From NCBI RefSeq assembly GCF_016862795.1, contig NZ_BONQ01000047.1, forward strand, positions 62,001 to 126,000: DNA of 64,000 nucleotides, written 5' to 3'. Under the pieces are notes generated by a model that saw only the letters and a program-made list of their open reading frames with translations, searched no databases and was not told the DNA's origin. Positions 18,280-26,540 of the stretch are shown one piece after another. Origin of the DNA: Dactylosporangium siamense. GTDB lineage: Bacteria > Actinomycetota > Actinomycetes > Mycobacteriales > Micromonosporaceae. The first letter of the stretch is position 1, and each line of letters opens with the position of its first letter. The position numbers were made by a program, and so were the translations under genes.

Positions 18280-19260
18280 TCAGCGCGCGGCGACGGTCGC
18301 CGGCTGCAGGACGAAGTCCGGGTCGATCTGGGCGGTGAGATCCTCGCCGGCACGGGCGTTGCCCCACGCGACAGCGTTGCGGGTGTGGAACTCAGCGGCT
18401 TGCGCCGCGTAGCGACGCCAGTCTTTGACGCAGCCGTCCAGCGCCGCGCGCATGACCCGCAGCGCCTCGGCGTTGCCGGCCTCGAGGTCGCCGATCTGCA
18501 GGTGCCGGCCGCGTTCGGCGGCCTTGACGAAGCCGGACCGGCCGATCCAGCACAGCAGGTCGTCGCCGACCTGTTCGCGCAGGAACGTCACGTCGTCGGC
18601 GTCGTCGACCTTGTTGCCCACGACCGCGACCCGCACCCCGTGGTCGCGGGCGTAGCCGACGTACTGCCGGTACACGCCGACGCTGCGCACCGTCGGCTCG
18701 CACACCAGGAACGTCAGGTCGAACCGGGTGAACAGCCCCGACGCGAACGAGTCCGCGCCCGCGGTCATGTCCACCACCGCGTACTCCCCCGGGCCGTCGA
18801 GCATGTGGTTGAGCAGCAGCTCGACCGCACCGACCTTCGAGTGGTAGCAGGCGACGCCGAGGTCGTCGGCGGCGAACGGTCCGGTGACCGCGAGCCGTAC
18901 CGGGCCTATCCGGTGCACGAGGCCGGCGTAGAGCGGGTTGTGCTCCTCGACCCGGACCAGCCGTGACCCGGCCCCGGGCGGGGTGGTCTTCAGCATCGCC
19001 GCCGCTGAAGGGATCCGCGGGTTGTCGCCGCGCAGGTATTCCTTGATCTCGTCCAGCCGGTCCCCGAGGGCGGGCAGCATCGCCGCCTCGTCCGGGTCGG
19101 CGCCGAGCGCCACGGCCAGGTGCTGGTTGATGTCGGCGTCGATCGCCAGGAGCGCGGGCGGGGATCCGCCCGTCGAACGGTCTTCGGCAAGGTACCGGGT
19201 GAAGAGCGCGGCGAGTGTGGTCTTCCCGCTGCCGCCCTTGCCCACGAACGCAGTCTTCAC
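18280..19260 (-). CDS. P-loop ATPase of the CooC/ParA (SIMIBI) type
   Basis: The 326-residue protein starts VKTAFVGKGGSGKTTLAALF, a deviant Walker A motif (GKGGSGKTT, residues 7-15) typical of CooC, NifH and MinD relatives. LLAIDADINQH is the A' motif and VVDMTAGADS the switch II region; VVGNKVDD is the base-specificity motif. CooC-type ATPases help insert metal cofactors; the partner here is unknown but SCO5389-family protein is the obvious candidate. I chose the GTG at 19260 because a promoter (TTGACG, 17-base spacer, TACGAC) ends 7 bases before it, so the mRNA is probably leaderless. Upstream starts at 19284 or 19290 would sit inside that promoter. Confidence 0.85.
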   Translation of the reverse strand: MKTAFVGKGGSGKTTLAALFTRYLAEDRSTGGSPPALLAIDADINQHLAVALGADPDEAAMLPALGDRLDEIKEYLRGDNPRIPSAAAMLKTTPPGAGSRLVRVEEHNPLYAGLVHRIGPVRLAVTGPFAADDLGVACYHSKVGAVELLLNHMLDGPGEYAVVDMTAGADSFASGLFTRFDLTFLVCEPTVRSVGVYRQYVGYARDHGVRVAVVGNKVDDADDVTFLREQVGDDLLCWIGRSGFVKAAERGRHLQIGDLEAGNAEALRVMRAALDGCVKDWRRYAAQAAEFHTRNAVAWGNARAGEDLTAQIDPDFVLQPATVAAR

Positions 19261-19267
19261 GTCCTTA

Positions 19268-19296
19268 GTCGTATCGGTTTTCATTTTCACCGTCAA
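19268..19296 (-). promoter_or_regulatory. Promoter with Zur-like operator in the spacer
   Basis: On the minus strand a -35 TTGACG (19291-19296) is followed by a 17-base spacer and a -10 TACGAC (19268-19273). The spacer contains GTGAAAATGAAAACCGA, close to the Zur-type half-sites seen elsewhere in this window. Transcription would begin at or next to the GTG at 19260. A repressor bound between -35 and -10 would block RNA polymerase directly. Confidence 0.6.
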
Positions 19297-19435
19297 GCGA
19301 TTCGCCCGAATTCCACCACCCCGGACGTCACCACACCGACGACGCCAGGTTGTGCCATCTCGATGCTAGACAGCATTCAGCTTCAGCGGTGTGACGTGCA
19401 TACATTCGCAATGGTGAATGCGCAGGCGGTGTGGC

Positions 19436-20566
19436 TCAGCCGGTCAGTGTGCCCAGGTCGAGGCTGTGCCAGGTCTCGTGCTGCTGGTCGCCGGTGGACC
19501 ACCACAGCACGCGCTGGCGGGCAAGGACCTGACGGACGTTCTCGGCGACGGTGACGAGCCGGGCGTTGGTCAGGTCGTAGAGGACGAGCCGCTGCCGGGT
19601 GTCGGGTGCCGACCCCGTCATCTGCAGGACCGGTTCGAAGCGGTCCAGCAACGCGACGTCGGCGACGGCCGCGCTGAAGGCGGATCCGCCTACCCTGCGC
19701 CGGTCCGAGCCGTCCGATCGGATCATGTCGTAGCGGGTGCTGCCGTCGGTGCCCGTGGTGACGATGGACCGGCACCAGGTGGGGCTGCATCCGATGTACT
19801 CCGACGGTGACGCCGGCACGGTGATGCGCCGGCCGGTGTCGAGGTTGCGCACCTCCAGCGGTCCACCCTGACCGGCGCCGGTGCCGGTGCCCTCGGCGCT
19901 GTGCAGCCACGGCCACACCAGCAGCTGATAGGCGCCGTCGACCGGCCGGACGGTGGTCGGCCCGCCCGACATGGGCACCGACCGGATCTCGGTGACCGGC
20001 TGCTCCGCCGACACCCCGACCGCTGCCCAGTACAGCCGGCCGTCGTGCATGAGGAGGTCGTACTGGGAGTTGAAGAAGACGATCTCGCCGGTGTCAGCCG
20101 TCAACGACGCCGTCGGGGCGGCGCCGCGCACGGACGCCCGCCAGATCCGGGTCTCGGCCGGGTCGGCGACCGACTCGCCCCAGAACACCGTGTCACCCGC
20201 ACCGGTGAAGCCCAGGAAGTTCGGGTACCGGTCCTTCGCAACGCGGTGCAGTTCACGGACGCCGTCGGCGGTGCGCGCGACGACGCGTTGCGCGGCGCCG
20301 TCCGGGGTGGGCGCGACGCCGATCGAGGTGGACGCGTCCAGAAACAGCCATGGTGTGTACGGGGCGCCGTCCGGCAGCACGCCCGGCAGGTCGACGACGG
20401 TGGCGTTCGGCCATGCCTGCGTCAAGGACGGCGCGGAAGCCGCGGAACCCGCCTGCGGTTGCGGCGCCCGCCGGGGTGGTCCGCTGACCACCAGCCATCC
20501 GACGAGCAGCAACGCGACCACCGTTGCGGCGGCACGCACGAGCCCGGTTCGACCGACCGCTTCCAC
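19436..20566 (-). CDS. Membrane-anchored beta-propeller-like protein (paralogue 1)
   Basis: The 376-residue protein has an N-terminal membrane anchor or signal (about 10-30, VRAAATVVALLLVGWLVV) and then an extracytoplasmic domain with regular beta repeats such as GDTVFWGESV, GRLYWAAVG, RVLWWSTGDQ, as in six- or seven-bladed propellers. Two cysteines close a loop (GCSPTWCRS). A second gene at 22439-23536 shares the layout and motifs (DRFE, LWWSTG, WHxxDLxTLT at the end). It is divergent from the permease gene at 20661. The function is unknown; its place among zinc genes suggests a surface sensor or metal-related scaffold (inference). Confidence 0.75.
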   Translation of the reverse strand: MEAVGRTGLVRAAATVVALLLVGWLVVSGPPRRAPQPQAGSAASAPSLTQAWPNATVVDLPGVLPDGAPYTPWLFLDASTSIGVAPTPDGAAQRVVARTADGVRELHRVAKDRYPNFLGFTGAGDTVFWGESVADPAETRIWRASVRGAAPTASLTADTGEIVFFNSQYDLLMHDGRLYWAAVGVSAEQPVTEIRSVPMSGGPTTVRPVDGAYQLLVWPWLHSAEGTGTGAGQGGPLEVRNLDTGRRITVPASPSEYIGCSPTWCRSIVTTGTDGSTRYDMIRSDGSDRRRVGGSAFSAAVADVALLDRFEPVLQMTGSAPDTRQRLVLYDLTNARLVTVAENVRQVLARQRVLWWSTGDQQHETWHSLDLGTLTG

Positions 20567-20660
20567 GCGGCAGACGGTACCAACCGATCAGCCCCGCACC
20601 GGCTGGCATGCCGTACATCGGACGGTCCCGTGTCGTGCCGGACGACGGTAGCCTCGCCTG

Positions 20661-21662
20661 GTGACGTTGACGGACCAGCCACCTACCCCGACCCCGCCCG
20701 TATCTCGTCGAAGGCCACGTGTCGGGTCGGTCGAGGTGCTCGCCGCCCTGCTCGTCGTCGTGGTGCTGCTGCGCGGGCCGATCACCCGGGCACTGTCCGC
20801 GCCGGCGCTGCAGACGTGGATGACCGTCTTCGTGTCGATCATGACCCAGGCGATCCCGTTCCTGGTGTTCGGCGTGGCGCTGTCGGCGATCATCGCGGTG
20901 TTCGTCCCGGCGTCGTTCTTCGCCCGCGCACTGCCGAAACACCCCGCCCTGGCGGTGCCTGTGGCCGGCGCCGCCGGAGTGGTGCTGCCCGGCTGCGAGT
21001 GCGCGTCGGTGCCGGTCGCCGGTGCGCTGATCCGCCGCGGTGTCGTGCCGGGAGCCGCGTTCGCGTTCCTGCTCGCCTCCCCCGCGATCAACCCGATCGT
21101 GCTCGTGTCGACCGCGGTCGCGTTTCCCGGCGAGCCGAAGATGGTCGTCGCCCGCGCGGTGACGTCCCTGATCGTCGCGTGCCTCATGGGTTGGCTGTGG
21201 CAGGCGTTCGGCAAGGGCGACTGGCTGCGGATGCCGTCCCGGTCGCACCTGGACGGCCTCGCGAAGTGGCCGGCGTTCTGGGCGTCGGTGCGGCACGACG
21301 TGCTGCACGCCGGCGGGTTCCTGGTCGTCGGTGCCGCCGCCGCGGCCGTCGTCGCCGTCGTGGTGCCCAAGTCGTGGCTGCAGCTGCTGTCGACGAACCC
21401 GGTCGTGGCGATCCTGGCCCTGAGCCTGCTGGCGTTCATCCTGTCCATCTGCTCGGAGGCCGACGCGTTCGTCGCGGCATCGCTGACCCAGTTCTCGCTG
21501 ACGGCCAGGCTGGCGTTCCTCGTCGTCGGGCCGATGATCGACCTCAAGCTGTTCGCCATGCAGGCCGGCATCCTCGGCCGCGGCTTCGCCCTGCGGTTCG
21601 CACCGGCGACGTTCGTCATGGCGGTCACCGTCTCAGCGATCGTAGGAACGGTGATCTGGTGA
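20661..21662 (+). CDS. Permease of the YraQ/ArsP-like (PF03773-type) family
   Basis: The 333-residue protein has a proline-rich cytoplasmic N-terminus and about eight membrane segments. The family motif with cysteines and glycines is visible (VVLPGCECASVPVAGALIRRGV), followed by FAFLLASPAINPIVL, and in the second half SICSEADAFVAASL. These cysteine-containing membrane motifs are characteristic of this permease family, thought to move metals or metalloids. It overlaps its TIGR03943 partner by 4 bases. A TAGCCT -10-like element at 20649-20654 lies 6 bases before the GTG, so the mRNA may be leaderless. The substrate is not known; zinc or cobalt is likely from the setting. Confidence 0.85.
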   Translation: MTLTDQPPTPTPPVSRRRPRVGSVEVLAALLVVVVLLRGPITRALSAPALQTWMTVFVSIMTQAIPFLVFGVALSAIIAVFVPASFFARALPKHPALAVPVAGAAGVVLPGCECASVPVAGALIRRGVVPGAAFAFLLASPAINPIVLVSTAVAFPGEPKMVVARAVTSLIVACLMGWLWQAFGKGDWLRMPSRSHLDGLAKWPAFWASVRHDVLHAGGFLVVGAAAAAVVAVVVPKSWLQLLSTNPVVAILALSLLAFILSICSEADAFVAASLTQFSLTARLAFLVVGPMIDLKLFAMQAGILGRGFALRFAPATFVMAVTVSAIVGTVIW

Positions 21663-22423
21663 ACCGTCAGGCCCAGGCAGTCATCCTGCTGCTCCTCGGC
21701 GGCGCGGTGCTGCGCGCCAGCGTGACCGACCAGTACCTCAACTACGTCAAGCCGGGTCTGCGCGGCTTCCTCATCGCCGCGGCCGTCCTGCTGCTGCTCA
21801 CCGGCGCCGCCGCGCTCTGGCAGGGCATGCGAACCGGCAGCCCGGCCCCCGACGGACATGACCATGACCACGACCATGAACATGGGCACGCCGACGACGA
21901 GGACGGCCATGGCCATCACAGTCCCCGGGTCGCGTGGCTGCTGCTCCTGCCCGCGCTCGGGCTGCTGCTGGTCGCACCGCCGGCGCTGGGTTCCTACGCG
22001 GCGGGCCGGACCGGGACCGCGCTGACCGCCCCGTCGGACTTCGCACCGCTGCCCGCCGGGGATCCGGTGCGCATCGGCCTGCTCGACTACGCCTCACGCG
22101 CCATCTTCGACCAGGGCCGCTCGCTCGGTGACCGGCGGGTCCAGCTCACCGGGTTCGTCATGCCCGGCCCGGACGGCACCACGATCCTCACCCGGATGAT
22201 CGTCAGCTGCTGCGCCGCCGACGCGCGGCCGATCAAGGTCGCCCTCGGCGGCGACCTGCCCCCGGGCATCGCCGGCGACCCGAACGAGGAGCAGTGGTTC
22301 GAGGTCGTCGGCGTGTACGACGCCCGCACCGTGAAAGACCCGGTCAACGCCGAGAGCATCCCCTACCTGCGCGTCGTCGAAGCCAAGGCGGTCGCCACCC
22401 CCGCGGAGCAGTACGAGTCCTGA
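21659..22423 (+). CDS. TIGR03943 family (YcgQ-like) permease partner, His-rich
   Basis: The 254-residue protein has two N-terminal membrane segments (about 7-24 and 35-52), a cytoplasmic or loop segment extremely rich in His and Asp (about residues 63-85), a further membrane segment (about 88-108), and a C-terminal extracytoplasmic domain with the conserved block ILTRMIVSCCAADARP. This arrangement is that of the TIGR03943 family, always encoded beside the YraQ-like permease as here. The His-rich loop should bind divalent metal. The GTG start overlaps the permease stop (GTGA). Confidence 0.88.
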   Translation: MNRQAQAVILLLLGGAVLRASVTDQYLNYVKPGLRGFLIAAAVLLLLTGAAALWQGMRTGSPAPDGHDHDHDHEHGHADDEDGHGHHSPRVAWLLLLPALGLLLVAPPALGSYAAGRTGTALTAPSDFAPLPAGDPVRIGLLDYASRAIFDQGRSLGDRRVQLTGFVMPGPDGTTILTRMIVSCCAADARPIKVALGGDLPPGIAGDPNEEQWFEVVGVYDARTVKDPVNAESIPYLRVVEAKAVATPAEQYES

Positions 22424-22438
22424 CATCGCGGCGGCGGT

Positions 22439-23536
22439 TCAGGGTGTCAGGGTGCGCAGGTCGACAGCGTGCCACTCGGCCGCGTCCTGCTCCCCGGTCG
22501 ACCACCACAGCATCCCCTGCCGCGTCACCGCCGACCCCACACCGACGGCGATGAGGGTGAACGTGCGGGAGTCGATGCCGTACAGCAGCAGACGGGCCGT
22601 GCCGCCGCCACGGTCGGCGACGACCTCGAACCGGTCCAGCGGCGCGACCTCGGTCGTCGCCGGCAGCACGGTGGCGGCACCGACCTGCCGGCGTTGCGAC
22701 CCGTCAGGCTGCATGAGCTCGAACCGTGCCACGTCGGCGCCCAACGCGGTCGTCGTGCGGCACCACACCGGTGTGCACGTCACCCGTTCCGCGGCGGAGC
22801 TCGGCACCGCGACCCGCCGGCCGGTGGCGGCGTTCACCAGCACCACCGCGGCGGTGCCGCGCCCTCTGCTGGTCAGCCACGGCCAGCCCGTCAGGAGCAG
22901 GTCGCCGTCGAGCGTCACGATGTCGACCTTCCCGCCGGCAACCGGCACGGACCGCAGTTCGGTCATCGCGGTGTCACCGCCCTCCCGACGGGCAACCCAG
23001 TGCACGGCACCGTCCGCGACGACCAGATCGTCCTGCCGGTCGTAGAACTGCCCGGCGCCGGCGTCCGCGGTCACCATTGCCGCCGGCGCGCCACCGGTCA
23101 CCGGCGCCCGCCAGATCGACGACGCGGTCCCCTCGGCGGACTGCACCACCTCGACCCAGTACAGGTGCCCCCGGTCCGCGGTGAGGCCGAAGAACTGCGG
23201 CCTCACCGATGCCGGCACCTGGCGCAGTACCCGCTCCGCACCCAGTTCACCGCGGAGCACCAGCCGTTCGGCGAGGCGGTCGGGTGTCGGTGCCGTACCG
23301 ATGGAGACAGCGACGTCGAGGTACAGCGCCGGCACGTACGACATGCCGTCCGCGAGGCGGCCGACCGTCGTCGACGTCCGCGCGGCCGGCCACCGGCTGC
23401 TCAACGGAGGCGGTCCCGCGTCCGGCGCAGCATCCGGACCGGTCCGCCGGTCGCGGTCACCGCCGGCCACGACCAGCACGCCGGCACACGCCACCGCCAC
23501 GACGAGCGCCGACACCTGCCTCCAGCCACGGGTCAC
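22439..23536 (-). CDS. Membrane-anchored beta-propeller-like protein (paralogue 2)
   Basis: The 365-residue protein has an N-terminal hydrophobic anchor (about 8-26, VSALVVAVACAGVLVVAGG) and an extracytoplasmic repeat domain like that of paralogue 1: LDVAVSIGTAPTPD, GHLYWVEVV, a two-cysteine loop (TCTPVWCRT), DRFEVVAD and MLWWSTGEQ. The GTG at 23536 is the first usable start; further upstream in-frame codons are not starts. It is the last gene of the Zur2/anchored-repeat ABC operon and is convergent with the permease pair. Two paralogues flanking one permease pair suggest linked roles. The ligand is unknown. Confidence 0.75.
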   Translation of the reverse strand: MTRGWRQVSALVVAVACAGVLVVAGGDRDRRTGPDAAPDAGPPPLSSRWPAARTSTTVGRLADGMSYVPALYLDVAVSIGTAPTPDRLAERLVLRGELGAERVLRQVPASVRPQFFGLTADRGHLYWVEVVQSAEGTASSIWRAPVTGGAPAAMVTADAGAGQFYDRQDDLVVADGAVHWVARREGGDTAMTELRSVPVAGGKVDIVTLDGDLLLTGWPWLTSRGRGTAAVVLVNAATGRRVAVPSSAAERVTCTPVWCRTTTALGADVARFELMQPDGSQRRQVGAATVLPATTEVAPLDRFEVVADRGGGTARLLLYGIDSRTFTLIAVGVGSAVTRQGMLWWSTGEQDAAEWHAVDLRTLTP

Positions 23537-23565
23537 AGTTGGCGAAGATACCGCGCGCCGGCGCG

Positions 23566-24021
23566 TCAGCCGGCGGCCGGCCGGCAGTCCGCGCAGGTGC
23601 CGAACAGCTCCAGGGTGTGGTTGACCTCGGCGTACCCGTGCGCCGCCGCGACCTGCCGCGCCCACGCCTCCACCGCCGGCCCGGTCACCTCGACGGTCCG
23701 GGCGCAGTGCCGGCAGGTCAGGTGATGGTGGTGGTGATCGTCGCGGCAGCGCCGGTAGTGCTGCTCGCCGGTGCCCAGCCGGAGCGTGTCGACCTCACCG
23801 GCCTCGGCGAGCGCCTGCACGGTGCGGTAGACGGTGGTGAGCCCGATCGTCGAACCCCGTTCCCGCAGCCGGGTGTGCACCTGCTTGGCGCTGATGAACT
23901 CGTCGGTCGCGGCGAGCAGGTCGAGCACCTCCCGGCGTTGCCGGGTGCGGTGATGACGCCGCTCGGGCGGTCCCACCATGGATCGCCGGCCCATCGGTCC
24001 GCCGGCGGGCGGGGACGTCAC
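23566..24021 (-). CDS. zur: Fur family regulator, Zur-like (second copy)
   Basis: The 151-residue Fur family protein has the DNA-binding block TIGLTTVYRTVQALAEAGEV, a His-rich run before the first zinc-site pair (DDHHHHHLTCRHCARTVEV) and the C-terminal pair GTCADC. It resembles the Zur at 16356-16760 closely. The GTG at 24021 has GGGAG upstream and overlaps the stop of a 17-codon reading frame. It lies in the anchored-repeat zinc ABC operon after the permease gene, so it is probably made when zinc is scarce and feeds back on the same operators. Confidence 0.87.
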   Translation of the reverse strand: MTSPPAGGPMGRRSMVGPPERRHHRTRQRREVLDLLAATDEFISAKQVHTRLRERGSTIGLTTVYRTVQALAEAGEVDTLRLGTGEQHYRRCRDDHHHHHLTCRHCARTVEVTGPAVEAWARQVAAAHGYAEVNHTLELFGTCADCRPAAG

Positions 24022-24071
24022 GTGAAGCTCCCGGGGCGGTCGGCGCGGGCCACCGGTCCATTTGGTTTCAC
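24018..24071 (-). CDS. Possible 17-codon peptide linking permease and zur2
   Basis: A frame of 17 codons (VKPNGPVARADRPGSFT) starts at a GTG whose GTGA overlaps the permease stop, and ends in a TGA that overlaps the GTG of zur2. A strong ribosome site (GGAGAAGGAG) lies 7 bases before it. The double overlap suggests it is translated to couple the two genes, perhaps only as a relay for ribosomes. No family is known to me. Confidence 0.4.
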   Translation of the reverse strand: MKPNGPVARADRPGSFT

Positions 24072-24973
24072 CGTGGTACTCCTTCTCCGGTGACCGGCTT
24101 GATCGGGTCGGATCGGGTGCTGTCCCGGTGGCGCAGCCGGGCCCGGGCCAGCACGCCGTGCCGGGGTGCCAGCAGCCAGCAGACGACGAAGACACCGGTC
24201 AGCACGAGCACGATGAGGCCGCCGGCGGCAAGGTCGAGGTGGTAGGACAGGTACAGGCCGGTGACCGCGCCGAGCGAGCCGATCGCGGGTGCGGTGAGCA
24301 TCATCGTCAACAGGCGGTCGGTGAGCAGCCGGGCACACGCCGCCGGGGTGACCAGCAGCGCGAGGACGAGGATGTTGCCGACCGCCTGCAGGGAGATGAC
24401 GATAGCCAGGGCGACCATCGCGTACAGGGCGACGTCCAGGACGGCGACCGGCAGGCCGTTGGCGCGGGCGGTCTCCCGGTCGAGGGTGACGGTGACGAGC
24501 CGGCCGTGCAGGACCGCGGCGGCGGCGAGCAGCGTGGTGCCGGTACCGGCGACGGTGAGCACGTCGCGGTCGCTGATGCCGAGGATCTGCCCGAACAGGA
24601 ACGATTCGAGGGAGCCACTGTAGCCGGGTGCGCTGCTGAGGATGACGATGCCGAGGCCGAACGCGGCGGCGAAGAACACCCCGATGACGGTGTCCTCCTT
24701 GAGCCGCCGGTTCTGCGCGACGGCGGCGATGGCGAGGGCGGTGCCGATGCCCGCGGCGGCGCCACCGATGACGAGGTCGGCCTTGAGGACGAACGCGACG
24801 GCGATGCCGGGGAAGACGGCGTGGGAGACGGCGTCGCCGATGAACGCCATCCCGCGCAGCACGACGTGGCTGCCGACGACGCCGCAGACGATCCCGGACA
24901 TGGCGGCGACGAGCAGGGCGCGCTGCATGAACGCGTGGTCCCACGGCTCGACGATGAGGTCGACGACGTTCAC
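24068..24973 (-). CDS. Anchored-repeat-type zinc ABC transporter permease
   Basis: The 301-residue ABC-3 family permease has about eight membrane segments and signatures VLRGMAFIGDAVSHAVFPGIA and SLQAVGNILVLALLVTPAACARL. It belongs with the ATPase and substrate-binding protein encoded next to it, as in the actinobacterial 'anchored repeat' ABC systems (TIGR03770-03773). Its GTG at 24973 overlaps the ATPase stop. Only one permease gene is present, so the channel is likely a homodimer, unlike the znu system at 12.7-14.4 kb. Confidence 0.9.
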   Translation of the reverse strand: MNVVDLIVEPWDHAFMQRALLVAAMSGIVCGVVGSHVVLRGMAFIGDAVSHAVFPGIAVAFVLKADLVIGGAAAGIGTALAIAAVAQNRRLKEDTVIGVFFAAAFGLGIVILSSAPGYSGSLESFLFGQILGISDRDVLTVAGTGTTLLAAAAVLHGRLVTVTLDRETARANGLPVAVLDVALYAMVALAIVISLQAVGNILVLALLVTPAACARLLTDRLLTMMLTAPAIGSLGAVTGLYLSYHLDLAAGGLIVLVLTGVFVVCWLLAPRHGVLARARLRHRDSTRSDPIKPVTGEGVPR

Positions 24974-25695
24974 GAGGCGGCTCCGGTGACGCCGAACGCC
25001 CGCAGCCACACAGCCGGGTCGCGGAGTTCGTCGGGGGCGGCGTCGGCGATGACGGTGCGGTTGAGCAGGCAGATCCGGTCGCAGAGCCGGTTGGCGGCGG
25101 TGTGGTCGTGGGTGGTGACCAGCAGCGCGGTGCCGTCGCCGGCGAGGCGGCGCAGCAGGTCGGTGAGCACGGTCTGGGTGGGCTGGTCGAGGCCGGTGAA
25201 CGGTTCGTCGAGCAGCAGCAGCGCCGGTTGCAGGACGAGGGCCCGGGCGACGAGGACCCGCTGGCGTTGCCCGCCGGAGAGTTCGCCGACGGGCCGGTGC
25301 CGCAGCTCGGTCATGCCGACCCGGTCGAGGGCAGCGCGGGCGGCGGTGGTGTGTTCGCGGGGCGGGCGGCGCAGCCACCGGGTGCGGTGGGCGAGGCCGG
25401 TACGGACGGCCTGTTCGACGGTGATCGGGAAGTCCCACGCGAACTCGTGGCGTTGCGGGACGTAGCCGATGCTGCCGCGGGCCCGTTCCGCCGGTTGCCC
25501 GGCGACGGTGACGGTGCCGGCGTGCCGGTCGAGCAGGCCCAGGATCACCCGCAGCAGCGTGGTCTTCCCGGCGCCGTTGGGTCCGATCAGCGCGACGATC
25601 TCACCGGCGTGCACGGCCAGGTCGACGTCGGTGAGCACGTCACGGCCGGCCAGGCGGGCCGCGACGCCCCGGACGAGCAGGGCGGTGTCGGTCAT
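24970..25695 (-). CDS. Anchored-repeat-type zinc ABC transporter ATP-binding protein
   Basis: The 241-residue protein has Walker A GPNGAGKTT, Q-loop VPQRHEF, signature LSGGQRQRV, Walker B LLLLDEP and switch His in VTTHDH. The TIGR03771-type partner of the anchored-repeat permease is the best match by context. Its ATG at 25695 overlaps the stop of the membrane-anchored repeat protein (ATGA), and it overlaps the permease start, so all are in one operon. Confidence 0.92.
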   Translation of the reverse strand: MTDTALLVRGVAARLAGRDVLTDVDLAVHAGEIVALIGPNGAGKTTLLRVILGLLDRHAGTVTVAGQPAERARGSIGYVPQRHEFAWDFPITVEQAVRTGLAHRTRWLRRPPREHTTAARAALDRVGMTELRHRPVGELSGGQRQRVLVARALVLQPALLLLDEPFTGLDQPTQTVLTDLLRRLAGDGTALLVTTHDHTAANRLCDRICLLNRTVIADAAPDELRDPAVWLRAFGVTGAAS

Positions 25696-26540
25696 GGCTC
25701 GCTCCTGCGGATCCGGCGGCGCACGATCCAGACCGTCAGCAGGGCGAGCAGCACCCCGGATCCGATGGCCGGCCACAGCCACGCCCGGTCCGGGCCGGAG
25801 CTGTGGGTTCCTTCGGCGGTTGCCGGCCCGGTGCTGGCGTTCGTCGCGGGTGAGGGCGCCGGCGGGAAGACCGCTGCCGGGTCTCCGGGGCCGACGTGGA
25901 CGCGGAGGGTGCCGCGACCGCTGAGTCGTTCCCCGGCCTTGCTGGCGGCGGTCATCTCCACGTCGATGCGGTATGCGCCGGGTGCGGTGAACACCCAGTT
26001 GCCGTGCACGTGGGTGTCGGCCTCCACGCCGCTGTCCTGGGGCATCGGCTTGCCGCTGTCGAAGACGACCTGCGGCGCGCCGAAGTTGCCGTTGAGGAAC
26101 AGCGCGAACCGTCCGGGACCGGTGACCTGATGGACCCGCCAGGTCATCTCCCGCTGGATCGTCGTGGCGACGGTCGGGTCCTGGGTGCTCCAGCCGAGCC
26201 AGACCGCGTCCGGGCGTTGCACCTGCGGCAGGATCCACACGTCGCTGCCGGCGGTGCCGAGGAACGCGAACTCGGCGGTGGCGGGGACCTGGGCGCGGGT
26301 GGCGTCCGCGGCGTGCACGACGATCTCGTCGAGGCCCCGCCAGGCCGGTGGGCGCACGGTGTCGTCGCGGACCTGGATCCGCCAGGCGCCGTCCACAAGG
26401 CGCGGGCCGAGGTCGGCGTGGCCCGCGGCGAGGATCACCGCACCGCCGGCCGGCGTCGGCGCGGCCACCGCTGGACCGGACGTCCCGGCAAGCAGGCTCA
26501 GCACGGCAACGGTCCTCAGCACGGCGCGGGCCGCCGTCAT
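25692..26540 (-). CDS. Surface-anchored choice-of-anchor M (TIGR03769-type) repeat protein
   Basis: The 282-residue protein has a signal peptide (about 1-26, ending PAVAA), one surface-repeat domain and a C-terminal membrane segment (about 253-273) with an Arg-rich tail. The domain shows the family blocks: AVILAAGHADLGPRL, EFAFLGTAGSDVWILPQVQ, WLGWSTQD and HVHGNWVFTAPGAYRI. The HxHxNW motif occurs in all members here and could bind zinc. It is coupled by ATGA overlaps to the genes on both sides. A role in catching zinc at the cell surface is inferred from co-occurrence with the transporter. Confidence 0.87.
   Translation of the reverse strand: MTAARAVLRTVAVLSLLAGTSGPAVAAPTPAGGAVILAAGHADLGPRLVDGAWRIQVRDDTVRPPAWRGLDEIVVHAADATRAQVPATAEFAFLGTAGSDVWILPQVQRPDAVWLGWSTQDPTVATTIQREMTWRVHQVTGPGRFALFLNGNFGAPQVVFDSGKPMPQDSGVEADTHVHGNWVFTAPGAYRIDVEMTAASKAGERLSGRGTLRVHVGPGDPAAVFPPAPSPATNASTGPATAEGTHSSGPDRAWLWPAIGSGVLLALLTVWIVRRRIRRSEP

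Noticed and set aside
19901-21658. Long upstream extension of the TIGR03943 reading frame
   Set aside because: The extension is Arg/Gly-rich and overlaps the permease and propeller genes; the GTG at 21659 fits the family start.
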